Source: Rhodoplanes serenus (GTDB lineage: Bacteria > Pseudomonadota > Alphaproteobacteria > Rhizobiales > Xanthobacteraceae). From it: a stretch of DNA of 64,000 nt. The notes beneath the pieces are model-generated. The model was not told the origin of the DNA and made no database searches. It was given only the letters and a program-made list of their open reading frames with translations. The stretch is from positions 16,187 to 80,186 of the forward strand of contig CAMDFO010000015.1 of the NCBI GenBank assembly GCA_945897515.1. The letters run 5' to 3'. Positions 16,196 to 24,489 of this stretch are shown in pieces. Numbering within the stretch: position 1 is the stretch's first letter; every line of letters begins with the position of its first letter. The translations under genes were made by a program, and so were the position numbers.

Positions 16196-16699
16196 TTAGG
16201 CGGTCTTGGAGAACGCCTTGTTGACGCCGGTCTGGATCGGCTCGGCCGCCTCGGTCGCAACCTTCTGCGCCAGCGCGGTAAGCTCCTTGGCCTGAACGGT
16301 CGCGGTGTCGAACTGCTTGCGCATATGCGCAGTGGACAGTTCCACCACCTCTGAGATCGACTTCACCGTCATCAACTGGCTGGCGAAATCGAACGACGCG
16401 TTGGTGTTGGCGCGGGTGATCTCGATCACCTTGAGGCCGTAGTCGGCCATGCCCTTGCTCGCGGTCGAATAGCTGTCCTCGAGCAGGTCGCTCGCCTCTT
16501 CGGTCGCGGACTTGATCTTTTCCCAGTTGTCCTTGGCCTGCGTGACGCCCTTTTCGGCGATCTCGCGGAAGGCCGCCGGAATCTCGAGATTGGGAATTTC
16601 GAACTTCGGAATGTCGAACTTGGGCATGCCAAAGCTCGGCGTCTCGGCGGTATACGCCGTCGCGGGCTTGGTCTTCGGCTTGGTGGTGGCCTCGGCCAT
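16196..16699 (-). CDS. Phasin family protein
   Basis: Granule-coating protein of polyhydroxyalkanoate storage, 167 residues, soluble and amphipathic. After a Lys/Thr/Pro-rich start the pattern FGMPKFDIPKFEIPNLEIP repeats a (K/N)(F/L)(D/E)IP unit. The helical phasin core follows (AFREIAEKGVTQAKDNWEKI, then TRANTNASFDFASQL and ELTALAQK). The ATG at 16699 has a good ribosome site (GAGAGGA). A strong terminator lies after the stop. A second, frameshifted phasin gene lies upstream on the same strand. Confidence 0.92.
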   Translation of the reverse strand: MAEATTKPKTKPATAYTAETPSFGMPKFDIPKFEIPNLEIPAAFREIAEKGVTQAKDNWEKIKSATEEASDLLEDSYSTASKGMADYGLKVIEITRANTNASFDFASQLMTVKSISEVVELSTAHMRKQFDTATVQAKELTALAQKVATEAAEPIQTGVNKAFSKTA

Positions 16700-16906
16700 G
16701 ACGTGTCCTCTCGATGGCGGTCTGACGACTCGCGGGCCTGCCGCCATTCGTCGGCCCCGAGTGCGTGTAAGGACCGCGCACCTGAAAAAGCGCCCGTCGC
16801 GGTCGACTGCCACTCCCTAACATGGGAATTATTGCATTGCAACATAAAAACGTGCAACGCACAAAAATGCCTTGATGATGCCCGGCGGAGGCCCGATTTG
16901 GCGGCG

Positions 16907-17282
16907 TCAATCGCTGGCGCGACCCTGGCCTACCTTCGCGGCGGTCTGCCCCAGCTCGCGCGCCTGTTCGGTCAGGGCCTGCATCTGAGCTTTCACATAG
17001 TCGGCGTGCAGTTTCATGACCTCCTGAGCGTCTTTGGCGTGCGTGAGCTTCTGGGCGAATTCGAAGGAGGCGGCCACGTTGCGCTCGGCGAACGACACGG
17101 CTTTTTGGCTCATATCCTGCACTGGCCTGCGCGGCCGACGCCTGGCCCTCGAAGGAGGAGACTGCGCGCTGGGTGGCTGAGATGAATCCATCGAACGCCT
17201 GCTTGGCCTGCTCGACGCTTTTTTCTGCGAAGACCCGCATATCCGGCGGAATCTGGAAGTTGTTTGTCCCGTCATTGGCCAT
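16907..17282 (-). pseudogene. Second phasin gene, frameshifted
   Basis: Starts with a very strong ribosome site (AGGGAGG) and reads MANDGTNNFQIPPDMRVFAE and AFDGFISATQRAVSSFEGQA in one frame to about 17120. The homologous continuation (QDMSQKAVSFAERNVAASFE, then ELGQTAAKVGQG to the stop at 16907) is in another frame, one base offset. The switch lies near 17110-17126. Together the two halves make a normal phasin of about 125 residues, so a single insertion (or a two-base loss) breaks it. The change could be real decay or a sequencing error; in the first frame translation would run far past the gene as nonsense. Confidence 0.75.
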
Positions 17283-17484
17283 CTGAACCTCCCTTGCGAC
17301 CGAATCGGCTGCCTATTGGCAGCGGATGGAACTCCTAGGACGATGGTCCCGGCGATTAAGGTTAGATTCCATCCCCTCTCTCTCAAGTCGTCGGCGGCGT
17401 GGACGTTCCGACTGGCGGAGACTATTAGAATTTCAGATAAATTCAGCCGATCAAGGCTGCGGCGCCCGCGGGGGGCGAACGCCG

Positions 17485-20400
17485 ATGAATGAATTCAAAT
17501 CGCATCTGGCCTATTTGCGAGATCCGCGATTGGCGGCGCACGTCACCAGTGCTCATCCGGCATGGCTGTGGAGCGCGGACGCGACGCATATCCTGTGGGC
17601 CAATCCCACCGCCGCGGCGATCTTCGATGCGCCCTCCTCGGCCGCCATCGTCGGCTATGTGATCGATCCCAAGGGCACCGCAGCGTTGCAGATCGCGCGG
17701 CTGGCGGCGTCGCTGCCGCATGGCGCTTCGCCGCGCCTGGAGCGCCTGCGCGGGCTTGGCGGGCGCATCGGCGGCGCGTTGCTGTGCGCCTGTTCGCGCG
17801 TGACGCTGACCGATCGGACGACCGGAATTCTGATGGTGGCCACCGAGCCGGCAGGCCCCGATCTGACACTGGCAGATCGCGCGAGCCGCCTGCTCGCCGG
17901 CAGCGATGACGCGATCGCACTGTTTGGCTCCGACGGAGCTTTGCTCCACGCCACGCCGGCGGCCCAGGTCAGGCTCGGACCCGCCACCACGATCAAAGCG
18001 ATTCACGCACACGATCTGGCAACCATGGCGCTCGCAGCCGGCAGCGCGACGGGCGACGCCGGCGGGAGCCCGGTCGCAATCGATCGCATCGGCGCCGATA
18101 GCGCGACCATGCTGCTGATGTCGTTCGAGCATCAGGCCGCGGCGGTTGTGGAAGCGAAGCCCGAACCAAGCGAGCCGGCGGTTGAAACGCCGTCGCCTCC
18201 GACACCGACTGAACCCGTTGCCGCCGCACCGACGGGCGAAGCCGCTGCTCCGCCCTCGGCGCGGCCAGCAGCACCGCCCGAGCGGCGTCATGGGCAACAT
18301 CCGCTGCGCTTCGTCTGGCAGATGGACGCCGATGGACGCTTCACGCTCGGCTCCGACGACTTCGCCGAGGTGATCGGGCCCACGACGGCCGCCGCGCTCG
18401 GCAAGCCTTGGAGCGAGATCGGCGCCACGCTCGGCCTCGATCCAGAAGGACTGATCCCGCGCGCATTCGCTTCGCGCGACACCTGGAGCGGCATCACCCT
18501 CGCCTTCCCGGTCGACGGCAGCAACGAACGCATTTCGGTCGAATTGTCAGGACTGCCGGTGTTCGACCGCGACCGCAGCTTCCGCGGCTATCGCGGATTC
18601 GGCGTGTGCCGCGATGTCGCGCGGCTCACCGCGTTGATGCAGGAACGCCGGCGCGACGCGGCGCCGCCGTCGGAGCCGGCGGCTCCGGAACAGCCGGTCC
18701 GCGAGGAGCGGCCGGGGCTCAGCATCGTGCCACCGTCGCCGAATGTCGTGCCGTTCCGCTCGTCGACGCCGCCTGAGAAACCGCCGACGCTGACCCCGGT
18801 CGAGCGCAAGGCCTTCGGCGAACTGGCGAGCCGCCTCACTGCGCGGTTGCGCAATGCCGAGAACGAAGCCTCGTCCGGCGAGCCGATCGCGGACGAGCCG
18901 TTGCCGTTCGCCGACACACCGCCGGCACCCGAGACAGCGCCTCCGTCACCACCGGCGCCTCCACCGTCATCGGTGGCGGTGGCCAGCGAAACCGGCCGGC
19001 AGCCCGCGCCGGAGACCAGCGAACGTGCTCCGCCGGGCGACCAGCGGCCGATCCTCGACCGCCTGCCGGTCGGCGTCCTGGTGTACCGGCTGGACAACCT
19101 GCTCTACGCCAACCGCGCGTTTCTCGACTGGACCGGTTACGACCGCATCGAGGCGCTGGCCGCAGCCGGCGGGCTGGATGCGCTGTTCGTCGAGCCCGGC
19201 GTCGACACGCTCGGCCAGAACGGCGCCAAGGCGCTCGCCATCACCAGCCAGAACGGCAGTACGCTTCCGGTCGAGGCCCGGCTGTTCAGCACGATGTGGG
19301 ACGGCGAGTCCTCGCTGGTGCTGATGCTGGCGCAGCCGTCGGCGCCCAAGATCCCCGCAAACACGGCGGACGCAGCAGCACTTCAGCGTGCCGAGGCGGA
19401 AGCCCGCGAGCTTCGATCGATCCTGGATACGGCGGCCGACGGCGTGATCATGGTCGATCGCGAAAGCCGGGTGCTGTCGGCGAACGCCAGCGCAGCGGCG
19501 TTGTTCGGCTACCAGGTCGAGGAGATGGCAGGATTTTCGTTTACCGGATTGTTTGCCCCGGAGAGCCAGCATGCTGCGCTCCAGGGTCTCGCTAACGCAG
19601 CAGGACGCAACGACGCCCACGACCTGACCGGGCGTGGACGCGATGGCCACTCGATCGCGCTTTCGATGACTGCCAGCCGGGTGGGCGATAGCAAGCTTTG
19701 CGCCGTCTTCCGCGATGTCACGCCCTGGAAGCAAGTGGCGGACGACCTCTCCATGGCACGGCAACAGGCCGAGGACACCTCGTCGGCGAAATCCGACTTC
19801 CTCGCCAAGATCAGCCACGAGATCCGCACCCCGCTCAACGCCATCATCGGCTTCTCCGAAGTGATGATGGAGGAGCGTTTCGGTCCGGTGACCAACGAAC
19901 GCTACAAGCAATATCTCAAGGACATTCACGGTTCCGGCGAGCACCTGATTTCGCTGCTCAACGATCTGCTCGATCTCTCCAAGATCGAAGCCGGCAAGCT
20001 CGAACTCACCTTCGCCAGCGTGGAGATCAACGAGCTCACGCAGCAGTGCGTCGCGCTGATGCAGCCGCAAGCCAACCGCGAGCGCGTGATCATCCGCACG
20101 TCGCTGTCGCAGGCTTTGCCCGCGGTGGTGGCGGATGCTCGCTCGGTCCGCCAGATCGTGCTCAATCTGCTGTCCAATTCGATCAAGTTCACCGGCGCGG
20201 GCGGCCAGGTGATCGTCTCGACCGCGCTCAACGACCTGGGCGAGGTGGTGTTGCGCGTGCGCGACACCGGCGTCGGGATGAGCGAGAAAGATATCGCGAT
20301 CGCGCTGGAACCGTTCCGGCAGCTCGCCACCTCGGTGCGCTTCGGGTCGAGCGGCACAGGGCTCGGCCTGCCGCTCACCAAGGCTCTCGTCGAAGCCAAC

Positions 20401-20487
20401 CGCGCCACCTTCAGTATCCGAAGCGCGCTCAACGCCGGAACCCTGGTCGAGGTGGCCTTTCCGGGCGCCCGCATGGCGGCGGAATAG
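17485..20487 (+). CDS. Large PAS-domain sensor histidine kinase
   Basis: 1000-residue kinase. A PAS-like unit starts at residue 10 (LRDPRLAAHVTSAHPAWLWS), and a second follows the long Pro/Ala-rich linker at about 220-270. A further Pro-rich linker lies at about 390-520, and PAS domains lie near 520-620 and 640-750. The HisKA dimer has phospho-accepting H778 in KISHEIRTPLNAIIGF, and the ATPase has N-box NLLSNSIKFT, G1 DTGVGM and G2 GTGLGLPL. There are no membrane segments, so it is cytoplasmic. It resembles alphaproteobacterial PleC/CbrA-like cell-cycle kinases in its core. No partner regulator is adjacent. The ATG at 17485 follows GGGGGCG. Confidence 0.9.
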   Translation: MNEFKSHLAYLRDPRLAAHVTSAHPAWLWSADATHILWANPTAAAIFDAPSSAAIVGYVIDPKGTAALQIARLAASLPHGASPRLERLRGLGGRIGGALLCACSRVTLTDRTTGILMVATEPAGPDLTLADRASRLLAGSDDAIALFGSDGALLHATPAAQVRLGPATTIKAIHAHDLATMALAAGSATGDAGGSPVAIDRIGADSATMLLMSFEHQAAAVVEAKPEPSEPAVETPSPPTPTEPVAAAPTGEAAAPPSARPAAPPERRHGQHPLRFVWQMDADGRFTLGSDDFAEVIGPTTAAALGKPWSEIGATLGLDPEGLIPRAFASRDTWSGITLAFPVDGSNERISVELSGLPVFDRDRSFRGYRGFGVCRDVARLTALMQERRRDAAPPSEPAAPEQPVREERPGLSIVPPSPNVVPFRSSTPPEKPPTLTPVERKAFGELASRLTARLRNAENEASSGEPIADEPLPFADTPPAPETAPPSPPAPPPSSVAVASETGRQPAPETSERAPPGDQRPILDRLPVGVLVYRLDNLLYANRAFLDWTGYDRIEALAAAGGLDALFVEPGVDTLGQNGAKALAITSQNGSTLPVEARLFSTMWDGESSLVLMLAQPSAPKIPANTADAAALQRAEAEARELRSILDTAADGVIMVDRESRVLSANASAAALFGYQVEEMAGFSFTGLFAPESQHAALQGLANAAGRNDAHDLTGRGRDGHSIALSMTASRVGDSKLCAVFRDVTPWKQVADDLSMARQQAEDTSSAKSDFLAKISHEIRTPLNAIIGFSEVMMEERFGPVTNERYKQYLKDIHGSGEHLISLLNDLLDLSKIEAGKLELTFASVEINELTQQCVALMQPQANRERVIIRTSLSQALPAVVADARSVRQIVLNLLSNSIKFTGAGGQVIVSTALNDLGEVVLRVRDTGVGMSEKDIAIALEPFRQLATSVRFGSSGTGLGLPLTKALVEANRATFSIRSALNAGTLVEVAFPGARMAAE

Positions 20488-20571
20488 GCTGGAACCTCCG
20501 TCCGGTCCGGCTATGATGAACCATCGAGCGTTGCGGCAGCCCTCCGGCTCCCGCAGATCATGAGGTTCGTC

Positions 20572-21438
20572 ATGCCGGTCGCAAAGGTTCGTGGGGTCAA
20601 CATTTTCTATCAAGTCATCGGCGATCGCGGGCCGTGGGTGGCGCTGATCACCGGCGGACGTCGCGGGCACGATGAGTTCGTGCCGCTCGCCACAAAGCTC
20701 GCCGACGCCGGCTACCGGGTCGTCCTGCACGACCGCCGCAACACCGGGCGCTCCGACGTGCTGATCGATGGCGACGTCGCCGAGGAGACGCTCTGGCTCG
20801 ACGACCTTCATGATCTGCTCAAGCAGCTCGGCGCGATGCCCTGCTTTGTCGGCGGCTCGTCGGCCGGCGCCCGCACCGCCATGCGGTTCTACGTCCGCTT
20901 CCGCAACGACGTGCGCGGGCTCCTGCTGATGCGCGTGACCGGCGGCGCGTTCGCGGCCGGCCGGCTGCCGGAGAACTACTACGGCATGTTCATCAAGGCC
21001 GCCCAGCAGGGCGGCATGGCCGCGGTATGCGCCACCGAACAGTACCAGGAGCGGATCGCCGCCAACCCGCAGACCCGCGACCGCCTGATGGCGATGGACC
21101 CGAAACAGTACATCAAGGTGATGTCGAACTGGCAGGACCAGTTCATCGCGAGCACCAGGATGGAGGTGTTCGGCATGACCGACGCCGATCTGGCCTCGAT
21201 TGCGGTGCCGACCGTCGTGATCCCCGGCAACGATCAGACCCATGCGTCGGTGAACGGCCGTATCGCAGCTTCGAAAATCCCGGGCAGCGTGCTGCATCAG
21301 TTGCCGATCGAGGATCAGGAGGTGCCGCTCATTGCCTATACCGAGTGGGCGCCTTACGAGGACGAGATCGCGCGCGCGTTCGTCGACACGATGAAACGTG
21401 CGGCCTCGCAGGACACGCGCGGAGCGGCGGCATCCTGA
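20572..21438 (+). CDS. Alpha/beta hydrolase
   Basis: A 288-residue soluble hydrolase. The nucleophile elbow is GGSSAGARTA (serine about residue 105), the early strand is VALITGGRRGHDEF, and DRRNTGRSDV is the usual segment after strand 4. The acid (PGNDQTH) is visible; the catalytic histidine position is less certain because the C-terminus is atypical. The start at 20572 is preferred to the ATG at 20560 because GAGG then lies at the right distance. It is followed by a hydratase gene 16 bp later, so the pair may form a small catabolic unit. Confidence 0.83.
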   Translation: MPVAKVRGVNIFYQVIGDRGPWVALITGGRRGHDEFVPLATKLADAGYRVVLHDRRNTGRSDVLIDGDVAEETLWLDDLHDLLKQLGAMPCFVGGSSAGARTAMRFYVRFRNDVRGLLLMRVTGGAFAAGRLPENYYGMFIKAAQQGGMAAVCATEQYQERIAANPQTRDRLMAMDPKQYIKVMSNWQDQFIASTRMEVFGMTDADLASIAVPTVVIPGNDQTHASVNGRIAASKIPGSVLHQLPIEDQEVPLIAYTEWAPYEDEIARAFVDTMKRAASQDTRGAAAS

Positions 21439-21454
21439 TCGCCGCTCTGGCGTC

Positions 21455-22267
21455 ATGAGCATTCCGGTCGAGGCGATCGCCGCCGAGGTCGCCGACGCGT
21501 TGGCAACCGGCCGCCAGATTTCGCCGATCGCGGCGCGTCATCCCGGCTTCGGCGCCGGCGAAGGTTATGCCGTAACCGCCGGACTGCGCCGCCTGCGGCA
21601 GCAGCGCGGCGAGCGGCAGGTCGGACGCAAGATCGGCTTTACCAACCGCACGATCTGGCAGCAGTACGGCGTCGACGCGCCGATCTGGGGCGACATGTAT
21701 GACGCCACGGTGCGCGACATCGGCAGGAGCGCCACGTTCGCGCTCGGCACGCTTCCGGAGCCGCTGATCGAGCCTGAGATCGTGTTCGGCCTGGGCCGTG
21801 CACCCGTGGCCGGAATGGACGAGCGAGCGCTGCTGGGCTGCATCGACTGGGTGGCACACGGCTTCGAGATCGTGCAATCGATCTTTCCGGGATGGAAGTT
21901 CACCCTCGCGGACACCATCGCGGCCAATGGGCTGCACGGCGCGTTGCTGATCGGCCCGCGCTATCCAGTTAATGAACGGAACGCGGCGGGCTGGGTTCAT
22001 CCGCTGAACAGCTTTGAAGTCACGCTGCATCGCGACGGTGCTCTGATCGATCGCGGGGCCGCGGAGGTGGTGCTCGGCGGGCCACTATCGGCGCTTGCGC
22101 ACCTCGTCGATCTCCTGGCCCGCGATTCCCACAACCCGCCGCTGCGAGCGGGCGAGGTCGTGACCACCGGTACCGTGACGCGCGCGTTTCCGATCGCGCC
22201 CGGCCAGACATGGACCACCACGCTGTCCGGCATTGCGCTCGACCCGCTTTCGGTCACGTTCACCTGA
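21455..22267 (+). CDS. 2-keto-4-pentenoate hydratase-like protein (MhpD family)
   Basis: A 270-residue enzyme of the fumarylacetoacetase/hydratase fold. Recognisable blocks are GRKIGFTNRTIWQQYGV, EPLIEPEIVFGLGR (metal-binding glutamates) and EIVQSIFPGWKFTLADTIA. In meta-cleavage pathways such enzymes hydrate 2-hydroxypenta-2,4-dienoate; related decarboxylases share the fold, and the two cannot be separated here. It follows the hydrolase gene closely, and the order hydrolase-hydratase matches meta-cleavage gene sets, but no aldolase or dehydrogenase is present nearby. Confidence 0.87.
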   Translation: MSIPVEAIAAEVADALATGRQISPIAARHPGFGAGEGYAVTAGLRRLRQQRGERQVGRKIGFTNRTIWQQYGVDAPIWGDMYDATVRDIGRSATFALGTLPEPLIEPEIVFGLGRAPVAGMDERALLGCIDWVAHGFEIVQSIFPGWKFTLADTIAANGLHGALLIGPRYPVNERNAAGWVHPLNSFEVTLHRDGALIDRGAAEVVLGGPLSALAHLVDLLARDSHNPPLRAGEVVTTGTVTRAFPIAPGQTWTTTLSGIALDPLSVTFT

Positions 22268-22363
22268 ACCGGCCGCTTTTCCTGCGGGCAACATCCCCAG
22301 GTCTAGGGGAAACCCGGCAGGAATCGGCTAAGCTCCGGCACCGGTCTGGCTTGAGGTGCGGTC

Positions 22364-23119
22364 ATGCTTCAATCGATCCGATGCGCATTCGTGTTGTTGA
22401 TCCTCACACTGGCTCTGCCAGCCATTACTCCGGCAAGCCGTGCAGCCGAGCCCGTCGACCTGTTGCTTGTGCTCGCCGCGGATGTCTCGCGCAGCGTGGA
22501 CCACAACAAATTCAAGCTGCAGCGCGAAGGTTATGCGGAGGCGATGTCGAACAAGCAGGTGCTCGAAGCGATCAGCTCCGGGCGCCACCGGCGCATCGCC
22601 GTGACTTTCGTCGAATGGTCGGGCGGCAGCGCGCAGCGCGTGGTCATCGATTGGATGATCATCGACGATGAAAAATCCGCGCGCAAGTTCGGAGATCAAC
22701 TGCTGGAGCTGCCGCGTTCGTTCGCCGAGCGCACCGGTATCGGCGCGGCCATCGATTTTTCCATGACGCTGCTGGAGCAGGCGCCCTACACCTCGGCCCG
22801 CCGAACCATCGACGTATCGGGCGACGGCACCAATAATTCCGGCCGCGACGTGACGATCGCGCGCGACGCCGCTTTGGCCAAGGGCGTCACCATCAACGGC
22901 CTGGTGATCCTGAGCGAGCGGCCGATGGCCTGGAATCCGGAACACACCAATCCGCCCGGCGGACTTCCGAACTACTTCCGCAACAATGTCATCGGCGGCC
23001 CGGGCGCCTTCGTCATCGTTGCGGAGAACTTCAACTCGTTCGGCCAGGCGATCGTCAAGAAACTGATCGCTGAAATTGCCGAAGCGCCCGTGTCGGGTGA
23101 GACGCCACCCGGTGGCTGA
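22364..23119 (+). CDS. DUF1194 family protein with vWA-like fold
   Basis: Secreted or periplasmic protein of 251 residues. A signal peptide spans residues 1-27 (hydrophobic VLLILTLALPAITPASRA). The mature part starts with VDLLLVLAADVSRSVD, a von Willebrand A-type metal site (D-x-S-x-S), and includes RRTIDVSGDGTNNSG and VTINGLVIL, typical of the DUF1194 family widespread in Hyphomicrobiales. A ribosome site (GAGGTG) supports the ATG. The biological role of the family is not known. A hairpin with an 8-bp stem follows the stop. Confidence 0.88.
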   Translation: MLQSIRCAFVLLILTLALPAITPASRAAEPVDLLLVLAADVSRSVDHNKFKLQREGYAEAMSNKQVLEAISSGRHRRIAVTFVEWSGGSAQRVVIDWMIIDDEKSARKFGDQLLELPRSFAERTGIGAAIDFSMTLLEQAPYTSARRTIDVSGDGTNNSGRDVTIARDAALAKGVTINGLVILSERPMAWNPEHTNPPGGLPNYFRNNVIGGPGAFVIVAENFNSFGQAIVKKLIAEIAEAPVSGETPPGG

Positions 23120-23136
23120 AAAAAGCCACTGCTGAG

Positions 23137-23155
23137 ACGGTCTGCCGCAGACCGT
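23137..23155 (+). terminator. Hairpin after the DUF1194 gene
   Basis: ACGGTCTG pairs with CAGACCGT around a three-base loop, followed by TCGGGTTT. The U-tract is weak. A smaller hairpin (GTGGCT/AGCCAC) overlaps the gene end just before it. Confidence 0.55.
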
Positions 23156-23229
23156 TCGGGTTTGCGCTCGATTTTGTGAAAATCCGGATTCGTGCGCGCG
23201 CTCAAGCAGCAAGCCTGAAGTTTCGATTC

Positions 23230-23254
23230 ATTCCAGACTAGCGTTCTCTGGAAT
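23230..23254. promoter_or_regulatory. Perfect inverted repeat upstream of the ferric-iron receptor gene
   Basis: ATTCCAGA at 23230-23237 and TCTGGAAT at 23247-23254 form a perfect 8-bp dyad with a 9-bp spacer. It overlaps TGGAATAGTTCTAA, which partly resembles the iron-control elements bound by Irr in rhizobia. The surrounding 60 bp is AT-rich, as expected for a promoter. A role in iron regulation is inferred from position only. Confidence 0.45.
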
Positions 23255-23379
23255 AGTTCTAACCTATTGATTTAAAAAGAAATATTGGCTTGACCGCCCG
23301 CTGGCGGTGTTTACCAGTTTGCCCATGTCCCGGCGGCGACACCGTTCGATGACGGTGCACCGATTTTCAGGAGCTTTCC

Positions 23380-24399
23380 ATGTCATCCAACACGCTGCGT
23401 ATTGCGCCGCTCGCCATTGCGGCTCTGCTTGCAGCAGGTCCGGCGCTCGCCCAGGGCGAGGTCAACGTCTACACCTATCGCGAAACCGGGCTGGTCAAGC
23501 CGCTGTTCGACGCTTTCACCAAGGACACCGGCATCAAGGTCAATGTGATTTCGGCGAGTTCAGGCCTCGAGCAGCGCATCAAGACCGAGGGCGCCAACAG
23601 CCCGGCCGACGTGCTGCTGACCGTGGACATCAGCCGGCTTGAAGATGCGGTGCAGAATGGGATCACCCAGCCGTTGAACTCCAAGGCCATCGAGCAGGCC
23701 GTACCGGCGGCGTATCGCGATCCGGAAGGCCACTGGGCCGCTGTCGGAATGCGTGCGCGCATCGTCTACGCTTCGAAGGATCGCGTGAAGCAGGACACGA
23801 TCACCTACGAGGAACTCGCCGACCCGAAGTGGAAGGGCAAGATCTGCATTCGCTCCGGCCAACACATGTACAACAACGCGCTGTTCGCTGCGATGATCGT
23901 CAAGCACGGCGAAGCCAAGGCCGAGGAATGGCTGAAGGGTCTGAAGGCCAACCTGGCGCAGAAGCCGTCCGGCGGCGACCGCGAGACCGCGCGTGACATC
24001 GCGGCTGGCAAGTGCGACCTCGGCATTGCCAACACCTATTACTGGGCGCTGATGAACGACAAGGAAGCCCAGCGGAAGCCATGGGCCGAAGCCACCAAGG
24101 TTCTGCTGCCGACCTTCCAGGGTGGCGGCACCCACGTCAACGTGTCCGGCGTCGCGGTGATCAAGACCGCGCCGAACAAGGCCAACGCAACCAAGTTCGT
24201 CGAATGGATGGTGGGCCCGCAGGCGCAGCAGATGCACGCCGACGTGACCTACGAGTATCCGATGCGCGCGGGGGTGCCGATCAACAAGACCATCGCCGGC
24301 TATGGCGATCTCAAGCGCGATCCGATGCCGCTTGCCTCAATCGCCGCGAACCGCAAGAAGGCCTCGGCACTGGTCGACAAGGTTGGGTTCGACAACTGA
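23380..24399 (+). CDS. fbpA: Ferric iron ABC transporter substrate-binding protein
   Basis: Periplasmic iron receptor of 339 residues. The signal peptide ends near ALAQGEVNVYTYRE, where the family's mature start lies. Blocks such as VNVYTYRETGLVKPLF, RARIVYASKD, CIRSGQHMYN, and the twin-tyrosine region ANTYYWALMN (iron ligands in FbpA/FutA) support a ferric-binding role. A good ribosome site (CAGGAGC) precedes it. An intrinsic terminator follows 28 bp after the stop and a matching permease gene follows that. No ATPase gene is close by. Confidence 0.92.
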   Translation: MSSNTLRIAPLAIAALLAAGPALAQGEVNVYTYRETGLVKPLFDAFTKDTGIKVNVISASSGLEQRIKTEGANSPADVLLTVDISRLEDAVQNGITQPLNSKAIEQAVPAAYRDPEGHWAAVGMRARIVYASKDRVKQDTITYEELADPKWKGKICIRSGQHMYNNALFAAMIVKHGEAKAEEWLKGLKANLAQKPSGGDRETARDIAAGKCDLGIANTYYWALMNDKEAQRKPWAEATKVLLPTFQGGGTHVNVSGVAVIKTAPNKANATKFVEWMVGPQAQQMHADVTYEYPMRAGVPINKTIAGYGDLKRDPMPLASIAANRKKASALVDKVGFDN

Positions 24400-24426
24400 C
24401 GATCACGCTCGTGTTTTGAGCGGCAG

Positions 24427-24461
24427 GATCGTCCTCGCCACCCGGCGGGGACGATCTTTTT
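24427..24461 (+). terminator. Strong intrinsic terminator between iron receptor and permease genes
   Basis: A 13-bp stem (GATCGTCCTCGCC with GGCGGGGACGATC, one G-T pair) around the loop ACCC is followed by five Ts. It lies 28 bp after the receptor stop and 29 bp before the permease start. Partial read-through here would give much more receptor than permease, a common arrangement in ABC operons. Confidence 0.9.
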
Positions 24462-24489
24462 AAATAGAGCATGATTTTTCCAGATTGCC

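Noticed and set aside
17485..21462. Long minus-strand open frame opposite the sensor kinase and hydrolase genes
   Set aside because: It mirrors the codon pattern of the plus-strand genes, is rich in Arg/His/Gly without domain motifs, and has no ribosome site. High GC produces such antisense frames throughout the window (also opposite 587-1942, 26324-27823, 33246-34157, 47404-49521 and 52241-54280).
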